Assembly: GCA_020431645.1 (NCBI GenBank)
Contig: JAGQHW010000002.1
Coordinates: 8,146-49,965, forward strand
DNA: 41,820 nucleotides
Direction: 5' to 3'
DNA from: Carnobacterium sp.
GTDB lineage: Bacteria; Bacillota; Bacilli; Lactobacillales; Carnobacteriaceae
Under the pieces are notes generated by a model, which had not been told where the DNA came from, did not search any database, and saw only the letters and a program-made list of their open reading frames with translations. The translations under genes and the position numbers were made by a program. Each line of letters begins with the position of its first letter. Position 1 is the first letter of the stretch. This document shows, one piece after another, positions 7,001-15,831 of this stretch.

Positions 7001-7056
7001 TTTTACACCTCTCTTAAAAGATCTTGAAAGTTAAGCTTTTAGATTATTTAACTAAA

Positions 7057-8556
7057 TTAAATAAATTTCGCTGATAATCTTAAAATCTCTTCTTGTGTCA
7101 TATTTTTTGTTTCGTCAATTCCTGCTACACGGCCATTCGACATAACGAGCATACGATCGCTTATTCCTATCAACTCAGCCATTTCACTAGAAACAACAAT
7201 GACAGACTTGCCCTTGTGTGCTAGTTCTAAGATTAGTTGATAGATTTCGTATTTTGCTCCTACATCAATACCACGTGTTGGCTCATCTAATAAATAAACA
7301 TCTGCATCTGTTAATAACCATCTTCCGATAATAACTTTTTGCTGATTTCCACCAGATAAACTTCCGATATGCGTTTTAGAACTAGGCGTTTTAACGTTCA
7401 TACTTTTAATCACGCCAGCGGTATCTTTTTCCATCGATTTATCATTAACTATTCCATTTTTTGTGTAATGGTTTAAGTTCGCGATGATTGCATTAAATGT
7501 AATACTTAATCCACCAAATATCCCTGTTGCACGGCGTTCTTCTGTCACGAAAGCAAAACCATTATTGATAGCATCTCTGGAATGATTATTTTGAATCGCT
7601 TTTCCATTTAGTAAAATTTCACCTGATTCATGGCGAGCTACTCCAAAAATGTTTTCCAACAGCTCTGTTCTTCTTGACCCTACCAGTCCAGCTATTCCTA
7701 ATACTTCGCCTTTTTTCAAAGTAAAGGAGACGTCTTGTATCGAAGGTTGATACGTTGCTGTTAGATTTTTTACTTCTAATACAACTTCACCAGGCACATT
7801 ATTTTTAGGTGGGAAACGATCACTCAATTCTCGTCCAACCATTAAGTTGATAATTTTCCCCATAGTTAACTCTGCTGCTGGTGTTGTACTAACCCATTGT
7901 CCATCACGCATAATGGTAACTTCATCAGATATTCGTAAAATTTCTTCCATTTTATGCGATATGTAGACTACAGCACAGCCTTCTGCCTTTAGCTTATTAA
8001 TGATTCTGAACAAATGATTCACTTCTTTTTCTGAAAGAGAAGACGTTGGTTCATCTAATACTAAAATCTTTGCACCGTAACTAACAGCCTTAGCAATCTC
8101 TACCATTTGTCTTTGTGATACAGATAAGGTTCCAATTTCTTTTTTAGGATTTAGATCAATATCTAACTCCTTAAATATATTTTCAGTATTTTGATACATT
8201 TGTTTTTCATCTACTAGTAGACCCTTCATCGGAAAACGTCCAAGCCAAATGTTCTCCATGATACTTCTACGCATCACTTGATTTAACTCTTGGTGAACCA
8301 TCGAAACACCATGTTCTAAAGCATCTTTAGGATTTTTAAATGTTGTGGATACACCGTCAATCAAAATATCGCCAGCATCTTCTGTATAAATTCCAAATAG
8401 ACATTTCATTAACGTAGATTTTCCCGCTCCATTTTCACCCATCAAAGCATGAATTGTGCCTGGTCTTAAGTTTAGTTGTGCTTGATCTAAAGCTTTTACT
8501 CCTGGAAATAATTTATCAATATTTCTCATTTCTAATACATAAGTAGGTGTTGCCAA
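7057..8556 (-). CDS. mglA: Galactose/methyl-galactoside ABC transporter ATPase MglA
   Basis: This sugar-importer ATPase of about 499 aa has two fused nucleotide-binding domains. The first has Walker [10 protein letters not shown] (near 45), the signature [14 protein letters not shown] and Walker [12 protein letters not shown]. The second has a degenerate P-loop (GLVGSRRTE), the signature [15 protein letters not shown] and Walker [13 protein letters not shown], as is usual for MglA/RbsA. I choose the TTG at 8556 because AGGCGGTGAT lies six bases upstream; a GTG at 8565 in frame overlaps that SD. It follows mglB by 134 bp, and that spacer contains a terminator-like hairpin, so it is probably expressed at a lower level than the binding protein. 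Confidence 0.92.
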   Translation of the reverse strand: MATPTYVLEMRNIDKLFPGVKALDQAQLNLRPGTIHALMGENGAGKSTLMKCLFGIYTEDAGDILIDGVSTTFKNPKDALEHGVSMVHQELNQVMRRSIMENIWLGRFPMKGLLVDEKQMYQNTENIFKELDIDLNPKKEIGTLSVSQRQMVEIAKAVSYGAKILVLDEPTSSLSEKEVNHLFRIINKLKAEGCAVVYISHKMEEILRISDEVTIMRDGQWVSTTPAAELTMGKIINLMVGRELSDRFPPKNNVPGEVVLEVKNLTATYQPSIQDVSFTLKKGEVLGIAGLVGSRRTELLENIFGVARHESGEILLNGKAIQNNHSRDAINNGFAFVTEERRATGIFGGLSITFNAIIANLNHYTKNGIVNDKSMEKDTAGVIKSMNVKTPSSKTHIGSLSGGNQQKVIIGRWLLTDADVYLLDEPTRGIDVGAKYEIYQLILELAHKGKSVIVVSSEMAELIGISDRMLVMSNGRVAGIDETKNMTQEEILRLSAKFI

Positions 8557-8589
8557 ATAAATCACCGCCTCTATTTAAACTCTTAATTA

Positions 8590-8642
8590 AAAAAACAATA
8601 AGAATTGATCAGTGAAGCATTTACTTAACCTCTCAATTCTTA
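8590..8642 (-). terminator. Attenuator-like hairpin between mglB and mglA
   Basis: On the minus strand TAAGAATTGA and TCAATTCTTA pair perfectly (10 bp, 24-nt loop) and are followed by TTGTTTTTTT. Lying inside the operon after the binding-protein gene, it should stop part of the transcripts and stabilise the mglB message. Confidence 0.65.
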
Positions 8643-8690
8643 CTATCGTATTTCTTTTATTTTTACTTATTACTAATGCAAAAAGGCTAT

Positions 8691-9722
8691 TTACTCTCCA
8701 GAATAAGCTTGATAAGGAATGCGAATTGAAATCCCTGTGTCATCGTATTCATAATCTGTGCCATCAATATAATCTTTGTCTTGAGTAGCGTTTACACCCA
8801 ACGCAAAAATAGCTTCTGCCATTCCTACTGCATCTTGTTTAACGGTACCTGACATATAATTTTTAGAAATTAAGTCTACTGCTTCATCTGTAGCGTCTAC
8901 TCCAAATACAGGAATATATTTGTCATCGCCGTTATTGTATCCACCGGATTGCAATGCTGAGATTGCACCAGATGCCATTGAGTCATTATTTGCTAAAACA
9001 ACTTCGATATTATCGCCTTCACGAGATAACCAAGCTGAGACAGCTGTATTCGCTTTATCTGCATCCCAGTTTGCTACCTGTTGTCCAATTTCATTTACTT
9101 CAATGCCTGCATCTTTAATCGTTGATACTGAGAATTTAGTACGGGCAATAGCTTCGGGATTGTCTGCGTCACCCATCAACATAACGTAGCTCAAAACACC
9201 ATCGCCATTTTTATCCAGCGTTTTATCTGACTTCCATAATTCAGAAACCATTTCTCCTTGAATGACGCCTGCTTCTTCTGGTTTTGTTCCAACAAATCGA
9301 GCTTTATCGTAACCAGTCATTACTTCAGCATCTGGTTCGCGGTTAAAGAAAACTACTGGAATATCTGCTGCTGCTGCTTTATCAATAACTGTTTGTGCTG
9401 CACCAGTATCAACAACGTTTACTAATAGTACTTTTACCCCTTTTTGGATCAAGACATCAATTTGATCATTTTGTGTTGCTTGATCGCCTTTAGAATCGTT
9501 TAATAATAATTCAACATCTTTGTTGCCTTTTGACGTATCTTCTAATGCTTGTCGAACAGATGAAATATAAGTATCATCGTATTTATAAAATACTACCCCT
9601 ATTTTTTCACCAGATCCTGATGAATCTGATCCTGCTTCTGAATCTGAATTTCCACAAGCAACTAATGTGCTCATTGTTAATACTGCAGCTGAACCTAATA
9701 AAAATTTCTTGAATTTACTCAT
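8691..9722 (-). CDS. mglB: Galactose-type sugar-binding lipoprotein MglB
   Basis: This 343-aa extracellular sugar receptor is anchored as a lipoprotein (signal with lipobox LVAC, Cys near residue 23, then a Ser/Gly/Asp linker). The body follows E. coli MglB closely: FYKYDDTYIS, LNDSKGDQATQNDQIDVL, VVFFNREP. It keeps the EF-hand-like calcium loop DKNGDGVLS. Pocket residues are partly changed relative to the E. coli protein (see findings), so galactose is likely but not certain. The ATG at 9722 has GGAGG eight bases upstream; an upstream in-frame TTG overlaps the SD. It is first in the operon, under a promoter with a cre box. Confidence 0.93.
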   Translation of the reverse strand: MSKFKKFLLGSAAVLTMSTLVACGNSDSEAGSDSSGSGEKIGVVFYKYDDTYISSVRQALEDTSKGNKDVELLLNDSKGDQATQNDQIDVLIQKGVKVLLVNVVDTGAAQTVIDKAAAADIPVVFFNREPDAEVMTGYDKARFVGTKPEEAGVIQGEMVSELWKSDKTLDKNGDGVLSYVMLMGDADNPEAIARTKFSVSTIKDAGIEVNEIGQQVANWDADKANTAVSAWLSREGDNIEVVLANNDSMASGAISALQSGGYNNGDDKYIPVFGVDATDEAVDLISKNYMSGTVKQDAVGMAEAIFALGVNATQDKDYIDGTDYEYDDTGISIRIPYQAYSGE

Positions 9723-9756
9723 TTTCCGAACCTCCAACTAACTTATTTTCCCTACA

Positions 9757-9770
9757 TGTAAACGTTAACA
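9757..9770. promoter_or_regulatory. CcpA cre box of the mgl operon
   Basis: TGTAAACGTTAACA fits the cre consensus TGWNANCGNTNWCA on both strands. It lies directly downstream of the -10 box, overlapping the expected start point, where CcpA bound with HPr-Ser-P would block transcription. It implies glucose repression of sugar uptake. Confidence 0.8.
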
Positions 9771-9771
9771 T

Positions 9772-9800
9772 TTTATATACAAAACGACTATGTGATTTAA
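9772..9800 (-). promoter_or_regulatory. Likely promoter of the mglBAC operon
   Basis: On the minus strand TATAAA (9772-9777) is preceded at 17 bp by TTAAAT. The weak -35 box would suit an activated, regulated promoter. The cre box begins two bases after the -10. Confidence 0.45.
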
Positions 9801-9838
9801 TACTGTTTGTGTTCAAAATGATACGATGTTCATTTTTC

Positions 9839-9870
9839 ACAAAAAAAAAAGTAGATTTCTCTACTTTTTC
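9839..9870. terminator. Terminator of the DUF368 gene
   Basis: AAAAAGTAGA and TCTACTTTTT form a 10-bp stem with a TTTC loop flanked by long A and T runs, so it works for the minus strand and possibly both. Confidence 0.75.
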
Positions 9871-9891
9871 ATCTTTTTTACACTATACTCT

Positions 9892-10788
9892 TTAGTGAAT
9901 CTTCTTTTTACCTAACTGATAGATGCCCATAAAGCATAAAACCATTAAGATTAATCCGATTAAGGCAAACGGCAATCCATTTGTAGTGGTTAAATCATTT
10001 AGTGCATTGGTATTGTACATAATAGCGAAGGGTGAAGCGAGTACAAGTCCTAAAATACCACTATACGTTAGTGAACTATAATGTTTAAACAAATACTCAA
10101 TCACTTTACTAATTAAAAAGATTCCAATTAAAACGCCAATACCAAAAACACTTAAAACAATAAAATTGGGTAAAAGAGTCGTCATATCTCCTGCTCGTAA
10201 AGCATCAATAAAACTCGTAATGGTATTGATAATAGAATAATAATACCCTAAAATCATCAAAACTAATGACCCGCTCATCCCTGGAACAATCATTGTTGCC
10301 GAAGCGATGACTCCAATTCCAAATAACTTTATCAAGCTAAAAGGCGTTAGCGCGATCGCTTCAAAAGAAGACTCTGCTCCTTGAAACATTGGTAAAACAG
10401 CTACTAATGCAAACATAATCACAAAAACGACTAAATGGTTGACTACTAGCTTTTCATTTTTCATTTTTAGCCCTGCTCTAAAAGAAACCCATAAAACGGG
10501 AACTCCACCCAATATTAATCCAACAAAAGCTAAGGCTGTTGGAAGAGTATATTGGCTTAATAAAAATTCAATCGTATAAGTAAACGCAACAATTCCAAAA
10601 GCAGCACCAATCAAAATCGGCAACAACGTTTTCACGCTAGCTTTCCAATTCTTAAATAACTGACTAATTGAAAAAATCATGCGGTCATAAATTCCGAGTG
10701 AGACCGCCATTGTTCCTCCACTTACTCCCGGTATAATATTTGAAATACCAATGACCATCCCTTTAAGTATATCTATCAAATAATTCAT
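9892..10788 (-). CDS. DUF368 membrane protein, PopT-type undecaprenyl-phosphate translocase candidate
   Basis: This is a polytopic membrane protein of about 298 aa with roughly eight to nine hydrophobic segments. It carries the DUF368 hallmark near the N-terminus (KGMVIGISNIIPGVSGGTMA) and a second related repeat in the middle (VIASATMIVPGMSGSLVLMILGYY). This is the inverted PG(V/M)SG pattern of the family. DUF368 proteins (PopT) were reported to return undecaprenyl phosphate across the membrane for cell-wall and teichoic-acid synthesis. Assignment here is by family only. I choose the ATG at 10788 because TGAGG lies six bases upstream; the ATG at 10800 lacks an SD. It is monocistronic, with a terminator at 9839-9870. 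Confidence 0.85.
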   Translation of the reverse strand: MNYLIDILKGMVIGISNIIPGVSGGTMAVSLGIYDRMIFSISQLFKNWKASVKTLLPILIGAAFGIVAFTYTIEFLLSQYTLPTALAFVGLILGGVPVLWVSFRAGLKMKNEKLVVNHLVVFVIMFALVAVLPMFQGAESSFEAIALTPFSLIKLFGIGVIASATMIVPGMSGSLVLMILGYYYSIINTITSFIDALRAGDMTTLLPNFIVLSVFGIGVLIGIFLISKVIEYLFKHYSSLTYSGILGLVLASPFAIMYNTNALNDLTTTNGLPFALIGLILMVLCFMGIYQLGKKKIH

Positions 10789-10890
10789 ATTCATCCTCAT
10801 TTACTATATAATTTACTACTCTAACATCATAACAGAAGTAGACTATCAAGTGAAATTAAAAAAGAATTAAGATAGTTTTTCTTATTGTTA

Positions 10891-11874
10891 TTAAGGAGAA
10901 TAGGGTGAAAATGGAAATAAAAATTTTTCTTTATTTGATTGGTACATATTCTTTTTAGTAATCCATTCAACTTCAGTAAACATTGGTTCTCCTATTTTTT
11001 TATTCTCGGATGGATTAAGAGCTTGCTGAATAGAAAGATAGCCAATAGCAAACGGATTTTGGACAATCAGTGCATCGATACTTTCATTTTCTAGTAACTC
11101 AATACACTCTTTTTGGCTATCAAAACCAATAACAGCGACTTCATCTTGTAATTTTTTTATTTTTATTGCTCTTCCAGCACCAATGGTTGTTCGTTCGTTA
11201 AAAGCTACAATTCCATCCATCTCAGGGTACTTATCCAACATTTCTTCCGTTAAGAGTTGAACCGTCTCACTGTCTGACCAAGATAATTTTTTTTCGATAA
11301 TTTCGATAGTCGAAAATTGGTCAATAAAGTCGTAAAAAGCTTGTTCTTTTTCTCTTTCTTGACCACTAGTTGATCTGTCTTCAAAATTTAATATACCTAG
11401 CTTAGCTTTTTTTCCTAATTTTTGAATAACTGCCTTTCCTGCCAGTTCTCCTGCTTCTTTATTATTTGTTCCAATATACTTATGTTCATAAGGATCACTT
11501 AAAAAACTATCTATCATAATAAGCTTTATCCCTTTTTTGTAAATTAGGTCTAATTCTTTTTTATTTTTCTCTATATCTACTGCAGAAAAGATAATCGTTT
11601 CGACTTTTAAATCGATTGCTTCTTTTAAATAAATAGTTTGTTGATCACTATCATTTTTTTTATCTGGAACTCTCTTCAAAATACTAACATCATCGTATTC
11701 TGAAATTGCAGTGGCAATTCCTTCTTCAATCATCTGACTATGATAAGAGTCTTGAGAATCTAGAATCAGCATAATCGTTTGGTTAGTCGCTGACTGTTTG
11801 ACGCAACCTACTAGCAACGTAATTAAACAAAACAATCCGACTATCAACTGATTTCTTCGCTTTTTATTAGTCAT
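10891..11874 (-). CDS. Sugar-receptor-like lipoprotein linked to a two-component system
   Basis: This 327-aa periplasmic-binding-protein-like lipoprotein of the Peripl_BP_4 (LacI/RbsB) fold has a signal with lipobox LLVGC (Cys24) and two alpha/beta lobes. Fold marks include YIGTNNKEAGELAGK, DGIVAFNERTTIGAGRA, VAVIGFDSQ and IVQNPFAIGY. It lacks a neighbouring permease or ATPase of its own. It sits 22 bp after a YesM-type sensor kinase and its regulator, as in clostridial XylFII-LytS-YesN systems, where such a receptor touches the kinase's outer domain. I therefore infer a signalling rather than transport role. The ligand is unknown; sugar is likely given the mgl operon close by. Confidence 0.82.
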   Translation of the reverse strand: MTNKKRRNQLIVGLFCLITLLVGCVKQSATNQTIMLILDSQDSYHSQMIEEGIATAISEYDDVSILKRVPDKKNDSDQQTIYLKEAIDLKVETIIFSAVDIEKNKKELDLIYKKGIKLIMIDSFLSDPYEHKYIGTNNKEAGELAGKAVIQKLGKKAKLGILNFEDRSTSGQEREKEQAFYDFIDQFSTIEIIEKKLSWSDSETVQLLTEEMLDKYPEMDGIVAFNERTTIGAGRAIKIKKLQDEVAVIGFDSQKECIELLENESIDALIVQNPFAIGYLSIQQALNPSENKKIGEPMFTEVEWITKKNMYQSNKEKFLFPFSPYSP

Positions 11875-11896
11875 ATGACCAACCTTTCTTAGTTTA

Positions 11897-13624
11897 TTAA
11901 GATTTTGGCAGCCAGATGCTAATTATTGTGCCTTTGTCTAGTTCACTTTCTATTCCGACACCATATTCTTTTCCAAAATACATTTGAATTCTTTGGTGAA
12001 CATTTCGAATACCAATCCCACCTTTTTCACTGTCTTTTCCTTCTTCAATAACTTGGAGAATCTCTGGAGATATTCCAATCCCATCATCTTCTATTTCGAT
12101 TAAGATTCGTTCTTTTTTATCTAGCACTCGAATTGCAATACTGCCTTCATCTACCATCCGTTCGATTCCATGGTACAAGGCATTTTCAAGAAAGGGTTGA
12201 ATAATAATTTTTATTGTCGTATTTGTTAAGATAGATTCGTCAGCTTCAATTGAATACTGAAATTGATTTTTGTATCTAATTTGTTGAATCGTTAAATAAC
12301 TCTGGGCATGAGCTAGTTCTTGGCTGATTGAAATATAGTTGCCGCCTTTATTTAATGAAATACGGAGTAATTTGCCTAGTGCCGCGACCATTTGGGAAGC
12401 CCCTTGGTTGTTGCCTCTTTCAGACATCCATAAAATGGATTCTAATGTATTATATAGAAAATGAGGATTAATTTGTGCTTGTAAAACCGTCATTTCACTC
12501 TTTCTTAATTCTTCTTGTTCTTCCTTTACTTGAACCATCAATTCTTTTACATGATCAATTAAATGATTGTATGACCCAGATAATTGTTGTATTTCCGTAA
12601 ATCTATTTTCATGTGTATAGACATCAAACTTATTATCATTCACATCTCTCATCACTTTTACCATATTAGTAATGGGTCTTGCAATATACCTAGAGACACT
12701 GATGCTCATTAAAGTAATTAAAATAGCGAGCGTTAAAAAAATCCATAGAGTATTTTTTCTTATTTCTGACACTGCTTCTTGTAAAGAATCTTTTAAATAA
12801 GAAACACCAACGACTTTCCAACCTGTAGAAGGAATGGTAGCGATAGCAATCGTATTATTTTGGTCTTGTGTAACATAGACCCCGTCTGCTTTATCTTTGA
12901 CAAAATCAAGTTTCTCTTCTTTAGCATTTGTTTGGATAATGCGTTGTTGTGGATGATAAATCAACCTATTTTTTTCATCTACAATAAAAGAGTAGCCTCT
13001 TTTCCCAATTGTTACTTTATTAAAATAGCTGCCCAACGAATTAAAATTGTAATCAATTAATAAGATATATCGTTCAGCCTGAATTGTTACGGGTGATGTG
13101 ACTGATAATACCCATTGGTAGTTTTTTTCAAATAAATTTTGGACATGAGGAGAAGAAAATGTAATTTGTTCATTTCTTTTTTCTTTTTGAAACCATCTTT
13201 GATCATAAATTGTTTCTATTTTTTTAGGTGTGTACTGCGAAGGAGCATAATAACTAATTTTCCCTTTTTCGTCTACTAAACTAATAGAAACAACATTGCG
13301 ATTTAAACGAAAGCTCGTTCCTAATAATTCTGGTATTTGGTCATCTTGAAGAGCTGTTTTTTTTAGTTCATCTAAGATACCATAAGCTGTTGCATTCATA
13401 TTCGCAATTTCATTCGTTAATGTGATACTAGATTGTGTAACACTCTGACGTGTTGTTATCTTAGTTTGGTTAATAAGGGTTTCTTCAAAAATAACAGATA
13501 AAAAAATTGAAAACAATAAAATTGTAATCACTGATAAAATCCCTAAAGCTAGAGCTAAAATAACCTGTAAACTTCTCATTTTTTTATTCCATCGGCTACT
13601 TACTTGTTTAATATAGTTAAACAT
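11897..13624 (-). CDS. YesM-type sensor histidine kinase
   Basis: This 575-aa membrane kinase has TM1 at about 18-42, an extracellular sensor of about 250 aa (dCache-like, with VDEKGKISYYAPS and FIVDEKNRLIYHP), TM2 at about 291-310, a HAMP region, a His_kinase domain (PF06580) with the phospho-acceptor His387 in QINPHFLYN, and an ATPase domain with N-box ENALYHGIE, DDGIGI and GGIGIRNVHQRI. The INPHFLYN type is found in LytS/YesM kinases that sense sugars. It lies between the AraC-type regulator (29 bp upstream) and the receptor lipoprotein on one strand, so the three are an operon. Signal identity is inferred only. Confidence 0.92.
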   Translation of the reverse strand: MFNYIKQVSSRWNKKMRSLQVILALALGILSVITILLFSIFLSVIFEETLINQTKITTRQSVTQSSITLTNEIANMNATAYGILDELKKTALQDDQIPELLGTSFRLNRNVVSISLVDEKGKISYYAPSQYTPKKIETIYDQRWFQKEKRNEQITFSSPHVQNLFEKNYQWVLSVTSPVTIQAERYILLIDYNFNSLGSYFNKVTIGKRGYSFIVDEKNRLIYHPQQRIIQTNAKEEKLDFVKDKADGVYVTQDQNNTIAIATIPSTGWKVVGVSYLKDSLQEAVSEIRKNTLWIFLTLAILITLMSISVSRYIARPITNMVKVMRDVNDNKFDVYTHENRFTEIQQLSGSYNHLIDHVKELMVQVKEEQEELRKSEMTVLQAQINPHFLYNTLESILWMSERGNNQGASQMVAALGKLLRISLNKGGNYISISQELAHAQSYLTIQQIRYKNQFQYSIEADESILTNTTIKIIIQPFLENALYHGIERMVDEGSIAIRVLDKKERILIEIEDDGIGISPEILQVIEEGKDSEKGGIGIRNVHQRIQMYFGKEYGVGIESELDKGTIISIWLPKS

Positions 13625-13653
13625 ATGGCTTCACTTCTTTACTGACTAGTACA

Positions 13654-15279
13654 TTAAATCAGTAACTCTTTCTCTTTGAATGTTTCACGAACTTTATTTG
13701 GCGATTCTCCAAAATATTTTTTAAAGCAATAAGAAAAATAATGTTGATCGGTATAACCAGAATCTACTGCTGCTTCAAGTACTTTACAATCAGTTGTTAA
13801 TAAGTGCTCTTTAGCCTTTTCCATTCGAATTTTTATTAATGCATTTGTAAAAGACAGTCCATTTTCTTTTTTAAAAAGAGCACTAAAATAGCTAGGACTA
13901 ATGGCCATTTGTTTGCTGACCGATTTCAAAGAAAGGGTTGGATCTTTGTAATGTTCCAACAGATAATCATAACTTTTTTTAGCTAATGAATCTGTTTTCT
14001 TTTTGCGCTGAAATTGGATACTGTCAACAACCGTTAAACAAAATTCTTTAAACCATTCTCTAACTTCTTGAATTTCTTGGTAATGATGAATATCAGAAAT
14101 CATTTGAACACGTTGAAGCATGTCCGTATCGTATATCGGAATAACTGATTTATACGCTTTTAATACGGAAACGTGTAATTCCATTAAGAATATTTGCAAA
14201 TGAGTCTGACTATCACTGTCACAACCTTGAAACAATTCATCAATAAATGCATCTAATTCTTTTTTTGAACCTATTTTAATTAGCGAAATTAATTTCTTTT
14301 CATTCGCCTCGTCAAAAACCATCTTCTCTGAACCAGTCATTTCTATATCTGTAATATAAACTTCTTTGTTTTTCTTCATCAATAGGCCGTAATTTAAAGC
14401 TGTAATAGACGATTGAAAAGCTAATTTTGCGTCAGAAAGTGAATTGTATTCTTCACTAACACCAATTCCAACAGAAAAATGAAACAGTTTTTGGGTACTT
14501 TCACTAATTTCTTTTACAATAATATCTTTGTATAAATCAATGGTTTCTTTTGTGTCCGATAACATCACAACAATATTAGACGTGAAATTAAACACTTCAC
14601 CATTTAAATATTTATTGATGATTCGACGAATAACATTTGCTAACGAGAACTTCATCATCTCTAAGTTATGATTGTCTAACTGACTTTTTCTGAAACTTGG
14701 TTTATCAATATTAACATTTAATATGACTTGTCGATCTCCTTTTAAATTTAATCGATAGGTTTCAACTAATTTCTTTATTTCTTCTTCAGGAACATCTTTA
14801 TAATTATCCGTAATCAATGAAACTAAAAAAGACATTTTAATTCCTTGAAAGTTTTCTAAGTAGTCTGTTTCTATTCTATCTAAGTCATTTGCTTCTCTTT
14901 TTTCTTCGTCCAACGCTTCATGAACTTTTTCAAGCATTTGTTCTAAATCATTGATTGAAATTGGTTTTAATAAATATTCAATAATGTTCAATTTTATTCC
15001 ACTTATTGCATAATCAAAATCATCGTGTCCACTTAAAAAAACGATCTTAACAGATGGGTGCTTTTCTCTTATTTGTCTAGACAGTTCAATCCCATCCATT
15101 ACCGGCATCCTTATATCGGTGATAAGAATGTCTGGTACATTTTTTTCCATTACTTCTAGTGCCTCTTCACCATTTCCTGCTTCTCCCAATATAAAAAAGC
15201 CTTTCTTTTCCCACTCTACTAATTCAATAATAGATTGTCTGATGTATTGTTCATCATCCACTAAAAGAATAGAATACAT
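13654..15279 (-). CDS. YesN-type response regulator with AraC HTH output
   Basis: This 541-aa protein starts with a receiver domain (SILLVDDEQYIR; phospho-acceptor Asp55 in ILITDIRMP; Lys in YLLKPIS). A long middle region (about 130-430) includes a strand-rich GGDEF-like fold remnant (FSVGIGVSEEYNSLSDA, typical of YesN proteins). It ends in an AraC double HTH (SLKSVSKQMAISPSYFSALFKKENG, and DQHYFSYCFKKYFGESP). It should activate target promoters after phosphorylation by the adjacent kinase. I choose the ATG at 15279 because GGGG lies at good distance; an ATG at 15300 would place the SD inside the gene. Likely targets are the mgl genes or a sugar operon outside the window, by inference. Confidence 0.92.
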   Translation of the reverse strand: MYSILLVDDEQYIRQSIIELVEWEKKGFFILGEAGNGEEALEVMEKNVPDILITDIRMPVMDGIELSRQIREKHPSVKIVFLSGHDDFDYAISGIKLNIIEYLLKPISINDLEQMLEKVHEALDEEKREANDLDRIETDYLENFQGIKMSFLVSLITDNYKDVPEEEIKKLVETYRLNLKGDRQVILNVNIDKPSFRKSQLDNHNLEMMKFSLANVIRRIINKYLNGEVFNFTSNIVVMLSDTKETIDLYKDIIVKEISESTQKLFHFSVGIGVSEEYNSLSDAKLAFQSSITALNYGLLMKKNKEVYITDIEMTGSEKMVFDEANEKKLISLIKIGSKKELDAFIDELFQGCDSDSQTHLQIFLMELHVSVLKAYKSVIPIYDTDMLQRVQMISDIHHYQEIQEVREWFKEFCLTVVDSIQFQRKKKTDSLAKKSYDYLLEHYKDPTLSLKSVSKQMAISPSYFSALFKKENGLSFTNALIKIRMEKAKEHLLTTDCKVLEAAVDSGYTDQHYFSYCFKKYFGESPNKVRETFKEKELLI

Positions 15280-15317
15280 TTTGTCGTCGCCCCTTTTCAT
15301 CCTATCGCTCTATTCTA

Positions 15318-15331
15318 GGTATCCGCTTACA
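15318..15331 (-). promoter_or_regulatory. Possible weak cre box before the two-component operon
   Basis: On the minus strand TGTAAGCGGATACC differs from the cre consensus at two of its fixed positions. It lies about 40 bp before the response-regulator start. No clear -35/-10 pair is visible next to it. Confidence 0.3.
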
Positions 15332-15460
15332 TTTTTTAACACTAACTCTTTTCATTTCATAGTTCTCTAATCTTTTTAGTTTTCAGCGTATTTGCCAATA
15401 AAAATAGACCTCACTAATTTTATCATCAGTCGAGCTCTACTTCTTTACCCTTTTATTTTA

Positions 15461-15544
15461 TGCGGCCGAGAAGACTCGAACTTCCACCGGGGATACCCCG
15501 ACCAGCCCCTCAAGCTGGCGCGTCTGCCATTCCGCCACGACCGC
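15461..15544 (-). tRNA. tRNA-Leu (anticodon GAG)
   Basis: This is a full cloverleaf on the minus strand: acceptor GCGGTCG pairs with CGGCCGC, the anticodon stem CCAGC/GCTGG encloses the loop TTGAGGG (anticodon GAG), a long variable arm (class II, as in tRNA-Leu) is present, and the T arm contains GTTCGAGTC. The discriminator is A and CCA is not encoded. The length is 84 nt. Confidence 0.95.
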
Positions 15545-15557
15545 ATTATTTTTTACT

Positions 15558-15586
15558 TTATTAATAAATCATCCTTAAAAAAACAA
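15558..15586 (-). promoter_or_regulatory. Probable promoter of tRNA-Leu
   Basis: On the minus strand TTGTTT and TAATAA are separated by 17 bp, ending 13 bp before the mature tRNA 5' end. Confidence 0.45.
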
Positions 15587-15706
15587 CCTATTTCTTATAC
15601 TAATCACTATACAATTACACGAGTAAATTTGCAATAGAAAAATATATCTGATATTTTCAAAAAAATTTTTCTACAACTAATAACCTTTTTTATTCCTCTC
15701 GTTAAA

Positions 15707-15735
15707 TTGAATTATAAGTGATTATCGTGTAATGT
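15707..15735 (+). promoter_or_regulatory. Probable promoter of the sortase gene
   Basis: TTGAAT and TAATGT are separated by 17 bp, about 100 bp before the sortase start. A small hairpin (ACTATT/AATAGT, 15795-15811) lies between it and the ribosome binding site. Confidence 0.4.
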
Positions 15736-15831
15736 AATTGGTACTAGAGTTTCTTTTATTGTTAGACTTTACTGTTTTAAATACGGCTAGTCAAACTATT
15801 TTTTTAATAGTAAGAAAGGAAGGATGTACTC

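Noticed and set aside
15461-15544. tRNA-Leu as a confirmed phage or island attachment site
   Set aside because: No integrase gene and no direct repeat of the tRNA 3' end were found in the window.
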